From Segatella oris (GTDB taxonomy: Bacteria > Bacteroidota > Bacteroidia > Bacteroidales > Bacteroidaceae), in assembly GCF_900637655.1 (NCBI RefSeq), contig NZ_LR134384.1:1984001-2048000 (forward strand): a stretch of DNA of 64,000 bases. The letters are read 5' to 3'. The notes under the pieces are model-generated. The model was given only the letters and a program-made list of their open reading frames with translations. It searched no databases and was not told the DNA's origin. Made by a program: the position numbers and the translations under genes. Positions 9,199 through 18,026 of the stretch are shown here, in pieces; the first letter of the stretch is position 1, and each line of letters begins with the position of its first letter.

Positions 9199-9837
9199 TT
9201 ATTCTTTCTCACCTCTGAGAATTGGAAGCGAAATGTGGAATTTCACAGTAACAAAACGTATAAGGCATATTACAAGGAATGTGATGATTGCCGTAACGCC
9301 AACATTGAAACCGAAAGATACCAACAGCCAATAGACAAGACCTCCGCCCACACTTGCCATGGCATAAATATCCTTTTGGAAGATTACAGGCTCTTGATTG
9401 AGAAGCACATCTCTGATGATTCCGCCTGCAACTCCCGTAATACAGCCCATGATAATAGCCACCCAAAAGGGATGATCATACTGTAACGTCTTCTGCAGTC
9501 CTGCTATCGTGAACATGGCAAGCCCAAAAGTATCAGAAACAAGCCACGCATTTTCCATGCGATTGAGCCATTTTGCAAAGAGGATAACCACAAGCAATGC
9601 AAAGACCGTACAGGTGAAATAAATGCTTGAAGTCATCCAGAAAGGCGTTGCACCAAGCATCACATCACGTATGGTTCCACCACCAATGGCAACTGCAAAA
9701 CCGCAAACGAAACCTCCAAACCAATCAAAATGCTTGGCTGCAGCCATGCGGATGCCCGAAATGGCAAAAGCAAAAGTACCGATAAATTCAATCAGTTGAA
9801 GTACCGTACGGGCTACTTCGGGATTAGGGCTTATCAT
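9199..9837 (-). CDS. TRIC-type cation channel family protein (YadS/UPF0126)
   Basis: A 212-aa integral membrane protein made of two repeated halves of about three hydrophobic helices. Each half has the glycine-rich signature: GGGTIRDVMLG in the first and GGIIRDVLLNQEP in the second. Bacterial members form trimeric K+-permeable channels like animal TRIC proteins. It is the last gene of a three-gene minus-strand unit with the 2-hydroxyacid dehydrogenase (11-base gap) and rarA. No functional link among the three is evident. Confidence 0.88.
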   Translation of the reverse strand: MISPNPEVARTVLQLIEFIGTFAFAISGIRMAAAKHFDWFGGFVCGFAVAIGGGTIRDVMLGATPFWMTSSIYFTCTVFALLVVILFAKWLNRMENAWLVSDTFGLAMFTIAGLQKTLQYDHPFWVAIIMGCITGVAGGIIRDVLLNQEPVIFQKDIYAMASVGGGLVYWLLVSFGFNVGVTAIITFLVICLIRFVTVKFHISLPILRGEKE

Positions 9838-9848
9838 AATTCCACGGC

Positions 9849-10805
9849 TTACTTATTGACAACATTCTGCGGATGGCCCTCTATGAAAGCCTTCACATTC
9901 TCTACACACATCTCCAACAAGCGCGAACGCGCCTCCTTTGTAGCCCAGGCTATATGCGGAGTAATGAATGCATTGGGTTGAGAAAACAGCGGATTATCGG
10001 CCGAAGGAGGCTCAATGCACATGACGTCTGCCCCATAACCGCCTAAATGACCACACTTCAAGGCCGCTGCAACATCGGCTTCATTGACTAATTGTCCGCG
10101 TCCCGTGTTAACCAACAAGGCCCCTTTCTTCATCTTCTTCAGTGCATCCTTATTTATCAACTCATATGTATCAGGAGTCAGAGGACAATGCAAAGAGAGA
10201 ATATCACTCACAGCAAACAAACCATCAAGCGTTGTTTTCTGAATGCCTTCGGGTAAATCGGCCGAATTCTTACTGGTAAAAGCAAAGACATCCATACCGA
10301 AATCTTTTGCTATTCTCGCAACCTTACATCCGATGTTTCCCAATCCGACAATACCTAACACCTTGCCACTGATTTCAGGAAGTGGCGTATCCCAATAGCA
10401 GAAATCGGGGTTCTGACTCCACCGTCCCTCACGGTTCAGCTGTGCATAGTGTTCAATGCGATTGGTCATATTCAGAATATGAGCGAATGTCATCTGTGCA
10501 ACACTGTCCGTACTATAAGCTGGAATATTTGAAACAACAATGCCATGAGCCTTTGCCGCAGCTATATCAACCACATTATAACCCGTGGCTAATACACCGA
10601 TATATTTCAGTTTAGGCAATTGTTCGATAACTCCTTTCGTCACATTTACTTTATTTACGAGGATAATATCTGCATCTTTTGCTCTCTGAACCACGTCTTC
10701 CGGAGCCGTACGGTCGTTAAGAACGAACTCTCCCAACGCTTTCATAGCATCCCAACTCAAATCTCCGGGATTAGCTGCATATCCATCTAATTCGACAATC
10801 TTCAT
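9849..10805 (-). CDS. D-2-hydroxyacid dehydrogenase (glycerate/hydroxypyruvate type)
   Basis: A 318-aa NAD(P)-dependent oxidoreductase of the SerA/HprA superfamily. Visible features are the dinucleotide-binding GLGNIG at 154-159, VNTGRGQLV with catalytic Arg236, Glu265 and the catalytic His284 in ITPHIAWAT. Length fits a glycerate dehydrogenase / hydroxypyruvate reductase without ACT domain. The exact substrate cannot be told from sequence. It lies 19 bases after rarA and 11 before the TRIC gene on the same strand. Confidence 0.9.
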   Translation of the reverse strand: MKIVELDGYAANPGDLSWDAMKALGEFVLNDRTAPEDVVQRAKDADIILVNKVNVTKGVIEQLPKLKYIGVLATGYNVVDIAAAKAHGIVVSNIPAYSTDSVAQMTFAHILNMTNRIEHYAQLNREGRWSQNPDFCYWDTPLPEISGKVLGIVGLGNIGCKVARIAKDFGMDVFAFTSKNSADLPEGIQKTTLDGLFAVSDILSLHCPLTPDTYELINKDALKKMKKGALLVNTGRGQLVNEADVAAALKCGHLGGYGADVMCIEPPSADNPLFSQPNAFITPHIAWATKEARSRLLEMCVENVKAFIEGHPQNVVNK

Positions 10806-10824
10806 GTTTTCAACAATTTAGTTC

Positions 10825-12096
10825 TTATTCTTTGAAACGATCTCCCCAACAGTTTTCCATCTGTTTGTTGAGTTTCTCTTCGACAACACTGTGCTGCCCA
10901 TGCCAGAAGCGAGTCTCTTTCAGCTCATCAGGCAGATACTGTTGTTCCGTGAAATGCCCGGGATAGTCGTGGGGATACTTATAACCGTCATGATAACCGA
11001 GTTCAGCCATCAGCTTAGTTGGGGCATTTCGTAAAGGAAGTGGAACAGGAAGATTCCCTGTTTCGCGTACCTTTGCCAATGCACTATCAATGGCAAGATA
11101 GGCAGAATTGCTTTTCTGACTCGTAGCCAAATAGACCGTAGCCTCTGCCAAAGGTATTCTTCCCTCGGGCCAGCCTATCTTCATGACAGCATCAAAAGCT
11201 GCATTGGCCATTAATAAGGCATTAGGATTGGCCAATCCCACGTCTTCTGCAGCACTGATAACAAGCCTGCGAGCAATGAACTGTGGATCTTCTCCACCCT
11301 CTATCATGCGCGCCAACCAGTAAAGGGCCGCATCAGGATCACTCCCGCGAATACTTTTAATGAAAGCCGAAATGATGTCGTAGTGCATCTCCCCATCCTT
11401 ATCATAGGCTAAAGGATTTGTTTGTAGCCGACTTTCCACAAGCTTATCTGTTATGACAACCTCACTTTCGGAGGCCTCAACCACGAGTTCAAGAATGTTC
11501 AACAGCTTTCGGGCATCTCCCCCACTGTAACGTAACAGCGCCCCACTCTCTCTCAATTCAATATGCTTCTTCTTCAGTTCTACATCTGTGGTAATGGCTC
11601 TGTTGACCAATTGCAACATGTCCTCCTTATCAAGTGACTTCAAAACATAAAGCTGACAACGTGAGAGCAGAGGACGTATAACCTCAAAAGAAGGATTTTC
11701 TGTCGTTGCGCCAATTAAAGTAACGACACCACGCTCAACAGCACCCAACAGAGAATCCTGCTGCGACTTGCTGAAACGATGAATTTCATCAATAAAAAGA
11801 ATCGGTGAGGCAGTATTGAAAAAGCGATTATTCTTTGCCTTTTCTATCACGTCGCGCACATCTTTTACTCCACTTGTCACAGCACTTAATGTGTAGAACG
11901 GAGTTTCAAGTTTGTTGGCAATGATTTGTGCGAGCGTGGTTTTTCCTACTCCTGGGGGACCCCATAATATAAAAGAAGAAATGCGTCCGGCGTCAATCAT
12001 CTTGCGCAAGACGGCACCTCGTCCGACAAGATGCTGCTGACCAACATATTCATCGAGCGAATGAGGCCGCATTCTTTCTGCCAAAGGTTCACTCAT
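10825..12096 (-). CDS. rarA: Replication-associated recombination protein A (AAA+ ATPase)
   Basis: A 423-aa MgsA/WRNIP1-family clamp-loader-like ATPase that acts at stalled replication forks. Walker A GPPGVGKT at 46-53, Walker B with LFIDEIHRF, the sensor GATTENPSF, and the C-terminal tetramerisation region with YPHDYPGHF. The start at 12096 ([11 protein letters not shown]) is chosen; the open frame runs 13 codons further upstream but has no family similarity. A TATTTTTG box lies only about ten bases before this ATG, so the leader is very short. First gene of the rarA - dehydrogenase - TRIC unit. Confidence 0.95.
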   Translation of the reverse strand: MSEPLAERMRPHSLDEYVGQQHLVGRGAVLRKMIDAGRISSFILWGPPGVGKTTLAQIIANKLETPFYTLSAVTSGVKDVRDVIEKAKNNRFFNTASPILFIDEIHRFSKSQQDSLLGAVERGVVTLIGATTENPSFEVIRPLLSRCQLYVLKSLDKEDMLQLVNRAITTDVELKKKHIELRESGALLRYSGGDARKLLNILELVVEASESEVVITDKLVESRLQTNPLAYDKDGEMHYDIISAFIKSIRGSDPDAALYWLARMIEGGEDPQFIARRLVISAAEDVGLANPNALLMANAAFDAVMKIGWPEGRIPLAEATVYLATSQKSNSAYLAIDSALAKVRETGNLPVPLPLRNAPTKLMAELGYHDGYKYPHDYPGHFTEQQYLPDELKETRFWHGQHSVVEEKLNKQMENCWGDRFKE

Positions 12097-12105
12097 AATT
12101 GTATG

Positions 12106-12113
12106 CAAAAATA
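12106..12113 (-). promoter_or_regulatory. -7 promoter box of rarA
   Basis: Minus strand reads TATTTTTG, a perfect TAnnTTTG match, ten bases before the rarA ATG; it excludes the longer upstream start. Confidence 0.6.
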
Positions 12114-12153
12114 AAAATTTCACATGAGATAGCAAAAAAATCTATGCTAAAAG

Positions 12154-12185
12154 TTTGTGAATATGATGCAAAGTATATACTTTTG
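12154..12185 (+). promoter_or_regulatory. Full -33/-7 promoter for the acidic-tail gene
   Basis: TTTG at 12154-12157 and TACTTTTG at 12178-12185 are 20 bases apart, the Bacteroidota primary sigma-factor arrangement. It supports the start at 12207, downstream, rather than the more distant upstream ATG. Confidence 0.7.
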
Positions 12186-12206
12186 CAACAAAGAAATAAC
12201 GTATAT

Positions 12207-13019
12207 ATGAGACAGCAAAAAGTTCTAACACTAAAGACACTAAACAAAAGCAATGTGTGGGATATTCAGGAAAATGATGTATACAGAATGTGGAACGCAG
12301 CTGAAAAGGAAGCTGATTTGAAAGATAATGTACGCCAATATGTTGATATCCTCCGCAGTGCTTTTGACATTGAAGAAGTTAAAATCGACAGACCTGAAGT
12401 CATTTCCAAATATGAAGCACGTGGTTTCAAAGTCGGTTTCGTTAAGATCGATGACAGCACAAAAGTGAAATGGGCTATCAAAAAGCGTCCTATTCTTCGC
12501 GTAACCGACCTTACTTACGAAAATATTCACCACATCTCTGCAGCTAAATTGCTTGAAGTTCTTGAGCGTAATTTTGGCGGAGGATGGGAAAGTCTGTCAC
12601 AGAGTATTCAAGACATCATCGAACAAGGCTTTGACATCAGCACCACCACCCTACCCAAAGATCGTCTTCATAAGCCGGGAGGCATGTACGAGAGGAAGGT
12701 GAACGATGGCTATGAAGTTCTTGAAATTGAAAAAGGGACATGGGTTGAAGCTATCTTTGCCAAGGAAAAACCAGAGATGTATAGAACTAAGATTAAGTTT
12801 GAGCCCAGCGATGAAATAACAGAAGAAGATATGCCCAAGTCACAGGAAGACGAAGAAGATGATGTTATTGTAGAAGATCACTACAATGATATTGAAGAAG
12901 ATGACGACACATTTGATGAGGATAAATTGACCGAAGAAAGCTATCGTACAACTTATGATGAAGACCCGGAATCACTTGATCTGCAAGCATCAGAAATGAG
13001 TGATGACGAAGAATATTAA
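12207..13019 (+). CDS. Conserved Bacteroidota protein of unknown function with acidic tail
   Basis: A 270-aa soluble protein. Residues 1 to about 190 are mixed alpha/beta with an FGGGWESLSQS segment and a well-formed basic/aromatic core; about residues 191-270 form a strongly acidic, low-complexity tail of Asp/Glu (for example EDEEDDVIVED, IEEDDD). I have met similar unannotated proteins in Bacteroidales but know no function. The start at 12207 lies behind a complete promoter. Divergent from rarA; ends in a strong hairpin shared with the convergent polysaccharide locus. The tail suggests interaction with a basic partner such as ribosomes or nucleoid proteins (inference). Confidence 0.7.
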   Translation: MRQQKVLTLKTLNKSNVWDIQENDVYRMWNAAEKEADLKDNVRQYVDILRSAFDIEEVKIDRPEVISKYEARGFKVGFVKIDDSTKVKWAIKKRPILRVTDLTYENIHHISAAKLLEVLERNFGGGWESLSQSIQDIIEQGFDISTTTLPKDRLHKPGGMYERKVNDGYEVLEIEKGTWVEAIFAKEKPEMYRTKIKFEPSDEITEEDMPKSQEDEEDDVIVEDHYNDIEEDDDTFDEDKLTEESYRTTYDEDPESLDLQASEMSDDEEY

Positions 13020-13054
13020 TTCTATATCTTGAAGTTTGAATATTGAATATAAAG

Positions 13055-13095
13055 GACGTATCACTCAAAATAAACATTTTATTGAGTGATACGTC
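13055..13095 (+). terminator. Terminator hairpin after the acidic-tail gene
   Basis: Perfect 14-bp stem GACGTATCACTCAA (13055-13068) / TTGAGTGATACGTC (13082-13095), 13-base AT loop, followed by TCTTTT. Confidence 0.8.
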
Positions 13096-13109
13096 TCTTT
13101 TAAAATACA

Positions 13110-13146
13110 ATTATGCGCCATCTTTCACAGAAAGATGACGCATAAT
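13110..13146 (-). terminator. Terminator hairpin of the polysaccharide locus
   Basis: 16-bp stem with one mismatch, ATTATGCGCCATCTTT (13110-13125) / AAAGATGACGCATAAT (13131-13146), 5-base loop, 20 bases past the stop of the last locus gene. With the hairpin at 13055 it forms a back-to-back convergent pair. Confidence 0.65.
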
Positions 13147-13165
13147 GAAAATATAAATCAAAAAT

Positions 13166-13882
13166 TTAACCTTTAGATAATCTTTCTTTCAGGAATATTA
13201 TAGGGAAAACAAATGCTGTTTTGAAATACCTATAACGTGTATGTGGTTCTTTATACATCCGGTAAATAAAACGTAAACCATGCCTATCAATCCATTCTGG
13301 ATAATATTCAGCTTTATCCTTTGCAATCTGATGGATAAAGCCACCACAAGTAAAGCCAACTCCGAGATACCCCGCATCTTTAACTTTTAGCAAAAAATCT
13401 TCCTGTTTTACAATTCCCATCCCCACAATCAAGAAATCAGGTTTTAATAAAACGATCTTATGCACTGTATCCATCTTTTCTTCATTGGTATTAAAATAGC
13501 CATTACGAAAATACAGTATGGACAATTTTGGATATTTCGCAATTAAAATCTTTACAGCTTGTTCTATACTCTCTTGTTTTGATGCAACTATAGCAATACT
13601 TTTCCCATTATCTTGTGCATAATCAAACAATACAGGCGCTAAAGATGTCATATCAAAACTCCGTCTTTGAATAGTCTTGCCATAGAAGAACTTTACTGCC
13701 TTAACTAGCAATCCTCCATCTGCAAAAATACCATCATATTGAGTGAAAAGCTCCTTATGTTTTATGGCATCAAGATAAGAAACAGGATTAAGGAAAGTGT
13801 AAATACTACCCTTCTGAAGAGAATTAAATCTAAGAAAACGCTCATCCGAGCGTATCAAACAAGAAACAAGCTTATCTTTCAT
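13166..13882 (-). CDS. WecG/TagA/CpsF family glycosyltransferase (GT26)
   Basis: A 238-aa protein of the family that adds N-acetylmannosamine(uronate) or related sugars to lipid-linked intermediates at the membrane. Visible signatures: FLNPVSYLDA near residue 30, FADGGLLVKA, RRSFDMT (equivalent to the 'R-x-x-G-x-D' region), SIAIVASK, PDFLIVGMG, and the C-terminal GLRFIYRMYKEPHTRYRY, nearly identical in pattern to the 'GLEWlyRl..eP.R..R' family end. It is the last gene of the minus-strand polysaccharide locus and ends in a hairpin. Confidence 0.9.
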   Translation of the reverse strand: MKDKLVSCLIRSDERFLRFNSLQKGSIYTFLNPVSYLDAIKHKELFTQYDGIFADGGLLVKAVKFFYGKTIQRRSFDMTSLAPVLFDYAQDNGKSIAIVASKQESIEQAVKILIAKYPKLSILYFRNGYFNTNEEKMDTVHKIVLLKPDFLIVGMGIVKQEDFLLKVKDAGYLGVGFTCGGFIHQIAKDKAEYYPEWIDRHGLRFIYRMYKEPHTRYRYFKTAFVFPIIFLKERLSKG

Positions 13883-14056
13883 TTCAATAATTGGAAATAA
13901 ATTGTTGTTTAGCTAAAGGATAACATTTTATCCACCGTACTTTGAAGTCAGTGGAGACAGAAACTCTATGGATTACCGGGACACTTACATTGTAACAGAA
14001 ATGAATATAAAAGCTGTAACTAATATAGAAATAATCCATCACAACATTATTCCAAA

Positions 14057-15214
14057 TTAATCAACATATAATTTACTGAGTTCAACTATACGCTTACAAC
14101 TGTCAGCATCATGATATTTGTAAATAAGCTTACTTAATCTTCGGCGCTTCTCGGCATAGACATCTTTTCCTGCAATAAAATCATCAAGGAAATTCCAAAA
14201 CTCAATTTTCCTCTTTATGATATGCCCACCCATATAATTTTCAATATCAGGGAAATTAAAACCACGCTTCTCTCCGTATTCATCAATATCTGGTACAACA
14301 TAGGCTTGTGGTTTATCCGTTAATAAATATTGCATTGAGGCAGAGGAATAATCACCAACTAAACCGTCAACTTGAGCCATCATTGGAAATAAAGAATAAC
14401 CTGCCTTTTGAAATTCATCATTTGTATAAATATCAAGATGTGAAAAATGTCTTTGCTTATTTCCTAAATTCTTTTGCGCAGGATGTATCTTGACAATAAG
14501 CTTAATATTCCGCTTTTTAAGCTGTTCGTTCAAAAAAGGGTAATCATTTTCAGAGAATAACGGCAGCAAATTCTCCATCAGAGAATCGTCATAACCAAGA
14601 TAATCTGATTGACGGAAAGTAGGCATCCAAAGAAGAACTTTATTAAATGACTTAAAATCATACAAGTTATGTGGACTTGTTAAAAGTTGGTCTACCATTG
14701 GATCACCAAGAACCTTAATATTTTCTTCCTTGCAAGCATACTCCTTTACCATAATCGGGACGAAGACATCGGAGGAGGCTATCATATAGGTGAAATAGAA
14801 CTCTTGACCATTATTAATCTTTGTATTTAATCCCATCGTCTTAAAATTTGAATTTCCATGCTGAAGATGAATGACAATCTGGGGTTTCGAGGGTTTTATT
14901 GGTATCTGCCCCGCTGAATAAAATACATGCTTTGAGCGTAAAAAGGTCCATATAACTTTGGTCTTACTAACAAATTCCCAAGGACCTTCATCCTTATACT
15001 TCAGACTTTCTATTCCACATATAATACGATATTTCTGACCAAATCCCTGATTCTGCAAATATTGACGAAGAGGTATCAAACTATGCCCTATTCCCTTGTT
15101 AGCAGAGTAAATTAAGATCTTCTTATCACTCTTAGGAACAAATTTATTTAATAATGAGAAGATTGGGAAAAAGTTCGTCTTCAATATCTTCTTCAAGAAC
15201 ACATTACGAAACAT
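14057..15214 (-). CDS. CDP-glycerol glycerophosphotransferase family protein (TagF-like)
   Basis: A 385-aa GT-B-type transferase of the CDP-glycerol:poly(glycerophosphate) family. Diagnostic stretches are QHGNSNFKTMG near residue 138, LWMPTFRQSDYLG in the middle, and GLVGDYSSASMQYLL near residue 285, which carries the DYSS signature. It may transfer glycerol phosphate or another CDP-linked polyol onto the repeat unit. No CDP-glycerol synthase (TagD) gene is in this window, so the donor is uncertain. Flanked by about 170 empty bases downstream and 426 bases with a transposase scrap upstream. Confidence 0.82.
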   Translation of the reverse strand: MFRNVFLKKILKTNFFPIFSLLNKFVPKSDKKILIYSANKGIGHSLIPLRQYLQNQGFGQKYRIICGIESLKYKDEGPWEFVSKTKVIWTFLRSKHVFYSAGQIPIKPSKPQIVIHLQHGNSNFKTMGLNTKINNGQEFYFTYMIASSDVFVPIMVKEYACKEENIKVLGDPMVDQLLTSPHNLYDFKSFNKVLLWMPTFRQSDYLGYDDSLMENLLPLFSENDYPFLNEQLKKRNIKLIVKIHPAQKNLGNKQRHFSHLDIYTNDEFQKAGYSLFPMMAQVDGLVGDYSSASMQYLLTDKPQAYVVPDIDEYGEKRGFNFPDIENYMGGHIIKRKIEFWNFLDDFIAGKDVYAEKRRRLSKLIYKYHDADSCKRIVELSKLYVD

Positions 15215-15336
15215 AAACGTCTATTATAATTTTAAAATTCTAATTTAATAACACTTACTGCCTAAAGATTTTTTTAGACATGATTTAATTATTTCCAATA
15301 AGTTACACAGATATCATTTTTCGAGATTTAATTTTG

Positions 15337-15344
15337 TACTTTTG
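15337..15344 (+). promoter_or_regulatory. -7 box before the transposase scrap
   Basis: TACTTTTG, a perfect TAnnTTTG match on the plus strand, about 24 bases before the scrap's reading frame and opposite to the locus transcription. Confidence 0.4.
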
Positions 15345-15367
15345 TAAACCGTATTGCAAAAAGTAGA

Positions 15368-15478
15368 ATTCATAAACCTGGGAAAGACGTACTCAGTCAG
15401 ACTATGTCGCTTATACTCAGATATAAGTTCGACAAGTGCATAAAGAGTTTCAATGGCAACAGGATGCTTTCGGGCTAA
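15368..15478 (+). pseudogene. IS4-type transposase N-terminal remnant
   Basis: The frame reads GKDVLSQTMSLILRYKFDK and then CIKSFNGNRMLSG before a stop. This resembles the N-terminus of Bacteroidota IS4-type transposases ('GKxVxxQxMSLIxxYxFxKCVxxYxGNxR...'). The ATG is lost (ATT at its place), the frame stops after about 37 codons, and no transposase body follows. No terminal inverted repeats are evident. It indicates past IS activity in the polysaccharide locus. Similarity is from memory of the family, not a search. Confidence 0.4.
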
Positions 15479-15640
15479 AAATGTAGAAACCAACTGAAAT
15501 TGAACCTGTACAGCTTGTCATATTATAATCTCATAATATATAAGCATCACACTTAGTATATTCATCTTCAATCAATGCACAAACCCGATTCGCCATTGTG
15601 AACCTATTTCCACCAATAACACCCATTACAACTTTTTAAT

Positions 15641-16717
15641 TTATTTGTTGTAAAATTCTATAAGTCTTTGACCTTCATTATAAATATCATATCCTGCTAA
15701 TTCTATAAGATTCTTATTTTGCTGTGCGCGATGAAACCTATCACCTACAGGAAACTGTTTCAAACAATTAGCCCAAAAATCTTTTCCCTTTTCTAATGGA
15801 AGTCTAAAAATATCTTTCCCAATACAAACTGCATCAGTAATAACATCTGAAACAAAACAGGGAAGACCAGAACATTGGGCCTCCACAACAGAAAGAGGCA
15901 TACCTTCATACAAAGAAGGGAAAAGGAAGATATCCATTACTTGTAGAAAATCTTGAGCATTCGACTTTAGCCCTGTCAATATCACTACATTTGAGATATT
16001 AAGTCGATTACATTTTTCTTCGATCTCTTTACGCAACACTCCATCACCCACAAGTAATAACTTTGACGCTGGATTCAATAAATGATAATCCGCAAAAACA
16101 TCCAATAAAAAAGAATGATTTTTTGGTTCATAAAACTTACCTACATGCCCAATAACCAAGTCAGTATCATCTATTCCATATTGCTTACGCAGGCAATTAC
16201 GTATTCCCTCATTAAAAAAATATCTCTTGATATCAATTGCATTCTTAAGAATTTTAAAATTTGAATGATAAAGCCATTCACCCGCTTCTTTTGAACATGC
16301 AATAGCACTTGTGTATAACTTTCTATAAAAAGGCAATAAAAAGAAATTTAGTATTGGATGAAGTGTTCTACTTGTATGGTTATGTACGATTCTATTTCGA
16401 ACACCTGCCTGCTTAGCAGCTAAAAGTTCTAACGATGCCGTAGCGCTATTTGCATTAATATGAACAACATCATATTGCCTACATAACTGTCTTAATGATA
16501 TAAAATATCTAATAATATTTTCCCGTTTGGGTAATTGAAAATAATAACTTCCGTTCTGATGAAGTTCATCCAACAATACTTTTTGAGCTACGTTTGAGCT
16601 ACAAAAATCTATTTGATAAGTATTGTGAGGTAAGACACGATAATAATTCATCATAACTGTGGTTAAACCTCCTGTAGGAGTGAAAGCAGTTGTAATAACT
16701 ATCAAAACTTTCTTCAT
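15641..16717 (-). CDS. Glycosyltransferase, family 1/4 (GT-B)
   Basis: A 358-aa retaining glycosyltransferase. N-terminal domain opens with KKVLIVITTAFTPTGGLTTV, then DVVHINANSATASLE and RIVHNHTSR; the C-terminal nucleotide-sugar domain has IGHVGKFYEPKNHSF, LLLVGDGVLR, and the FPSLYEGMPLSVVEAQ motif holding the EX7E glutamates. Resembles EpsF-type capsule/exopolysaccharide transferases that act on lipid-linked sugars at the inner membrane. Donor and acceptor cannot be told. A decayed acetyltransferase lies directly upstream. Confidence 0.9.
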   Translation of the reverse strand: MKKVLIVITTAFTPTGGLTTVMMNYYRVLPHNTYQIDFCSSNVAQKVLLDELHQNGSYYFQLPKRENIIRYFISLRQLCRQYDVVHINANSATASLELLAAKQAGVRNRIVHNHTSRTLHPILNFFLLPFYRKLYTSAIACSKEAGEWLYHSNFKILKNAIDIKRYFFNEGIRNCLRKQYGIDDTDLVIGHVGKFYEPKNHSFLLDVFADYHLLNPASKLLLVGDGVLRKEIEEKCNRLNISNVVILTGLKSNAQDFLQVMDIFLFPSLYEGMPLSVVEAQCSGLPCFVSDVITDAVCIGKDIFRLPLEKGKDFWANCLKQFPVGDRFHRAQQNKNLIELAGYDIYNEGQRLIEFYNK

Positions 16718-16935
16718 TTTTAACTCTTTTGATTTGACATTTTTTTTCTAAAAATCCTGCAAAGATCACTTTGTCTGACACGTTAGTCAACAACATACTT
16801 CCTGCAGCTATAGTAATATTGTTTCCCATCTTATAGAACAAAGAATAGTTATCCTCACTCCTATATAACAGCTATCACCTTATCATATATAAAGGTCTAC
16901 ACTCCACCATCAGTCTTTATTTTTGAAATATTCTA
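16718..16935 (-). pseudogene. Frameshifted hexapeptide-repeat acetyltransferase remnant (CysE/SAT-like)
   Basis: On the minus strand one frame gives GDSCYIGVRITILCSI (about 16870-16820) and the next frame continues KMGNNITIAAGSMLLTNVSD and then KVIFAGFLEKKCQIKR (about 16834-16725). Joined by one frameshift they match the end of serine-acetyltransferase-like left-handed beta-helix enzymes ('GDNCYIGxGxxILGPIxIGNNVxIxAGSVVxxDVPDN...GxPAKxIK'). Upstream sequence also carries stops. It therefore looks like a third acetyltransferase of the locus that has been lost; the last coding frame runs into the start of the downstream glycosyltransferase. Confidence 0.6.
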
Positions 16936-17067
16936 ACCAAAGATGATTTACTATGTTCCCTTAATCATGTTGTTCTATACCATATCAACATTTTCTATAT
17001 AGGATTTTTATATTCATAATCCAAAAGCTTTCTGAAATATACTCTCTCAAATCTACAAATTATAGTA
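16936..17067. other. Spacer upstream of the decayed acetyltransferase
   Basis: AT-rich spacer with no gene; probably the eroded 5' part of the acetyltransferase pseudogene. Confidence 0.3.
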
Positions 17068-18021
17068 TCATGCTAAAATCTTATATAAAAATTGCCAAAA
17101 AGAACGTTTAATATATAAAATCAAACGAACGCGCCAATCTAAAAAACATAGCTTATCTTTATGACTTAGCAATTTTTCAACTAATGAATTATAAAATTCA
17201 TCATGTCCATCGACATAACACCAATGTTTAAGATTCCAACCTAAAATTTTTATTTCAGCAAATTCTATTTCAGATAAATACCTTACATCATTTCGTTTAA
17301 AAAAACATCTTAAAATATCTAATGTCTGAAATGTCTGCAGATCATTTTCCTCTTTGTGGCAATTTGTATATGAACCATCATTTTCTTTATTATAATAATA
17401 ATAAGTATTATAGATCCAAGAAACAGAATGAGCAAAATATAACAGCTGAGGAAAAACCTGATAATCCTCACTGTTATTTACACCTGGAACATTATGAATA
17501 CCATTTTCTGTGTATAATGATTTACGTATCAGTCTTCCCCAAATCCGTGAAGAAATACTTCTATTAATAATTTTTGCTAAATATTCTTCTTTATCTGATA
17601 TAACATTTTCTGCTGATAGTACCTTTCTTTTGCTATAAACATAAAACGCAGGACAAGTAATAATATCTGCAGAAGATTTCAATTGTTCTTTGACAAGAAA
17701 CTCTACTAAATTCTTGTCAATATAATCGTCTGAGTCTATATGCAAAATGAAATCTCCTAATGCATTATTTATAGCACTATTCCGAGCTGCAGCTAATCCA
17801 CGATTACTTTTATGCCTGATAATACGCACCTGTTCCTTACGAAAATCATAATTATCTAATACTCCTAAAATGATATCAACACTTTCATCGGGACTACAAT
17901 CATCAATAAATATGTATTCTATATTTTTATAGGTTTGTTTAAATAAAGATTCACAACATCTCTTTATAAATTTCTTTACGCCATATACAGGTACACAAAT
18001 TGATACTTTTAGCTGTTCCAT
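17068..18021 (-). CDS. Glycosyltransferase family 2
   Basis: A 317-aa GT-A inverting transferase. It begins KVSICVPVYGVKKFIKRC, has FIDDCSPDES, then the donor/metal motif FILHIDSDDYI, and a basic C-terminal end. The ATG at 18021 (MEQLKVS) is preferred to an upstream GTG at 18030; it begins six bases after the stop of the preceding gene. Typical capsule or O-antigen repeat-unit transferase; sugar specificity unknown. Confidence 0.9.
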   Translation of the reverse strand: MEQLKVSICVPVYGVKKFIKRCCESLFKQTYKNIEYIFIDDCSPDESVDIILGVLDNYDFRKEQVRIIRHKSNRGLAAARNSAINNALGDFILHIDSDDYIDKNLVEFLVKEQLKSSADIITCPAFYVYSKRKVLSAENVISDKEEYLAKIINRSISSRIWGRLIRKSLYTENGIHNVPGVNNSEDYQVFPQLLYFAHSVSWIYNTYYYYNKENDGSYTNCHKEENDLQTFQTLDILRCFFKRNDVRYLSEIEFAEIKILGWNLKHWCYVDGHDEFYNSLVEKLLSHKDKLCFLDWRVRLILYIKRSFWQFLYKILA

Positions 18022-18026
18022 AAAGA

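Larger units (their letters stand above)
15215..15640. other. Interval with mobile-element remains
   Basis: About 430 AT-rich bases separating two glycosyltransferase genes. The middle carries a promoter-like box and about 37 codons resembling the start of an IS4-type transposase (described separately). The rest shows no gene. Confidence 0.5.
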
